DNA from: Parasponia andersonii
Taxonomy: Eukaryota > Streptophyta > Magnoliopsida > Rosales > Cannabaceae
Length of the DNA: 64,000 bases
Direction of reading: 5' to 3'
Assembly (NCBI GenBank): GCA_002914805.1
Contig: JXTB01000030.1
Coordinates: 168,363-232,362 of the forward strand
The position numbers and the translations under genes are program-made. A model generated the notes under the pieces. That model ran no database searches. It saw only the letters and a program-made list of their open reading frames with translations, and was not told the DNA's origin. Of the stretch, positions 63,529 to 64,000 are shown piece after piece (within the stretch, counting starts at the first letter, position 1; every line of letters begins with the position of its first letter).

Positions 63529-64000
63529 CCCTCCCCTCCGATCTCACCAACCAATAAAAAAAAAAACCGGAAAAAGAAAAATTATAAAGAAAAAAAGAAT
63601 CTATCTTCTATTGGCACCACCCGAATTGCAGAGAGCAAAAGATGTTTTGTATCGAAGAAAAGGAGTAATAGTAATAAAGGTGGTGATGGTGATGGTGATG
63701 GTGATGGTGGTGGCGATGATCAGAGATGAGGGTTTAAAAGGAGAGAGAAAGAGAGGGTTTGGAGTTAGAGAGAGAAAGAGAGTGAGGATTTAGGGTTTTA
63801 GGAGTGTGAGTGAGAGTGTGTTTGAGACAAGATTGACAGTTGCAGACGCCAGCCAATAGGGCAAGGTAGTGAGAGAAAGAAACTGTTAAAAGAAAGGCAG
63901 AGGAGGAGGAGGGAGCAGAAGCGAAGCGTGTGTGAATCTAGTATTTTTTTTTTTTTTTTTTTGGGTGCTCACTAAGCTTTTTTATAGCACCAAGCTATTG
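63529..64000 (-). promoter_or_regulatory. 5' leader and promoter of LARP1
   Basis: On the minus strand there is a pyrimidine-rich leader (CTCTCTTTCTCTCTCTAACT near 63760-63785) and an array of CACCAT/CACCATCACC units (63679-63718) shortly before the start codon. A telo-box AAACCCTAAA lies at 63789-63798 and a second AAACCCT near 63729. A CCAAT word lies on the plus strand at about 63852. Telo-boxes are frequent in promoters of plant translation-related genes. The transcription start cannot be fixed; it is probably between 63720 and 63830. Confidence 0.5.
63679..63718. repeat. (GGTGAT)n-like hexanucleotide repeat in the LARP1 leader
   Basis: GGTGATGGTGATGGTGATGG with GGTGGTGGC at its end. It lies about 150-190 bases before the LARP1 start codon and may be part of the 5' UTR. 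Confidence 0.9.

Overview
The window looks like nuclear DNA of a eudicot plant. It is AT-rich, its genes are intron-rich with GT-AG introns, and long stretches hold only decayed transposons. The sequence does not show the species. About a third of the window (the gene spans) is well explained by four host genes; the rest is intergenic DNA and transposon remains.

Host genes. (1) 15588-21864 (+) is a complete ARGONAUTE of the AGO4 clade: 22 coding exons, 914 residues, D-D-H slicer triad in place, with a 5' UTR intron of about 1.9 kb. (2) 24478-25110 (-) and (3) 30148-32133 (-) are tandem paralogues of an early nodulin-like phytocyanin. Each has two exons, the same phase-1 intron and 175 residues, and the copper-site residues are lost. 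(4) 51794-63528 (-) is a complete La-related protein 1 (LARP1): 14 coding exons, 905 residues, a La motif in the middle and a DM15 region at the C-terminus. AGO4 acts in RNA-directed DNA methylation and LARP1 in mRNA translation and stability; nothing suggests the four genes form one unit.

Mobile DNA. Four copies of one long-LTR-like non-coding family lie at about 3.2-5.2, 26.3-28.7, 43.85-46.07 and 46.69-49.23 kb. The last two have recognisable 5-bp target duplications (TAACC, TTAAG). A CACTA (En/Spm) element at 37719-40554 has both CACTA/TAGTG ends, a CCA target duplication, palindromic subterminal repeats and fragments of its DUF8039/Ulp1-type gene; a 707-base run of N lies inside it. A second, older CACTA element from 41721 to beyond 50.3 kb is split by two of the LTR fossils, and its TNP2, Transposase_24, DUF8039 and Ulp1 remnants still lie in order on the minus strand. 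A hAT transposase remnant (34.4-37.6 kb) is also interrupted. MITE-like elements lie at 10.79-11.23, 31.6-31.9 (inside a phytocyanin intron) and 50.93-51.19 kb, and a Copia-type LTR fossil lies in a LARP1 intron.

The most unusual signal is in AGO4. Several local tandem duplications copy its own splice acceptors. The 3' end of the leader intron plus start-codon context is present about five times, the beginning of exon 9 has a degenerate copy in the preceding intron, and a nearly perfect 99-bp tandem duplication gives two acceptors for exon 11. I found no CRISPR, no rRNA, no tRNA and no convincing new multi-gene system.
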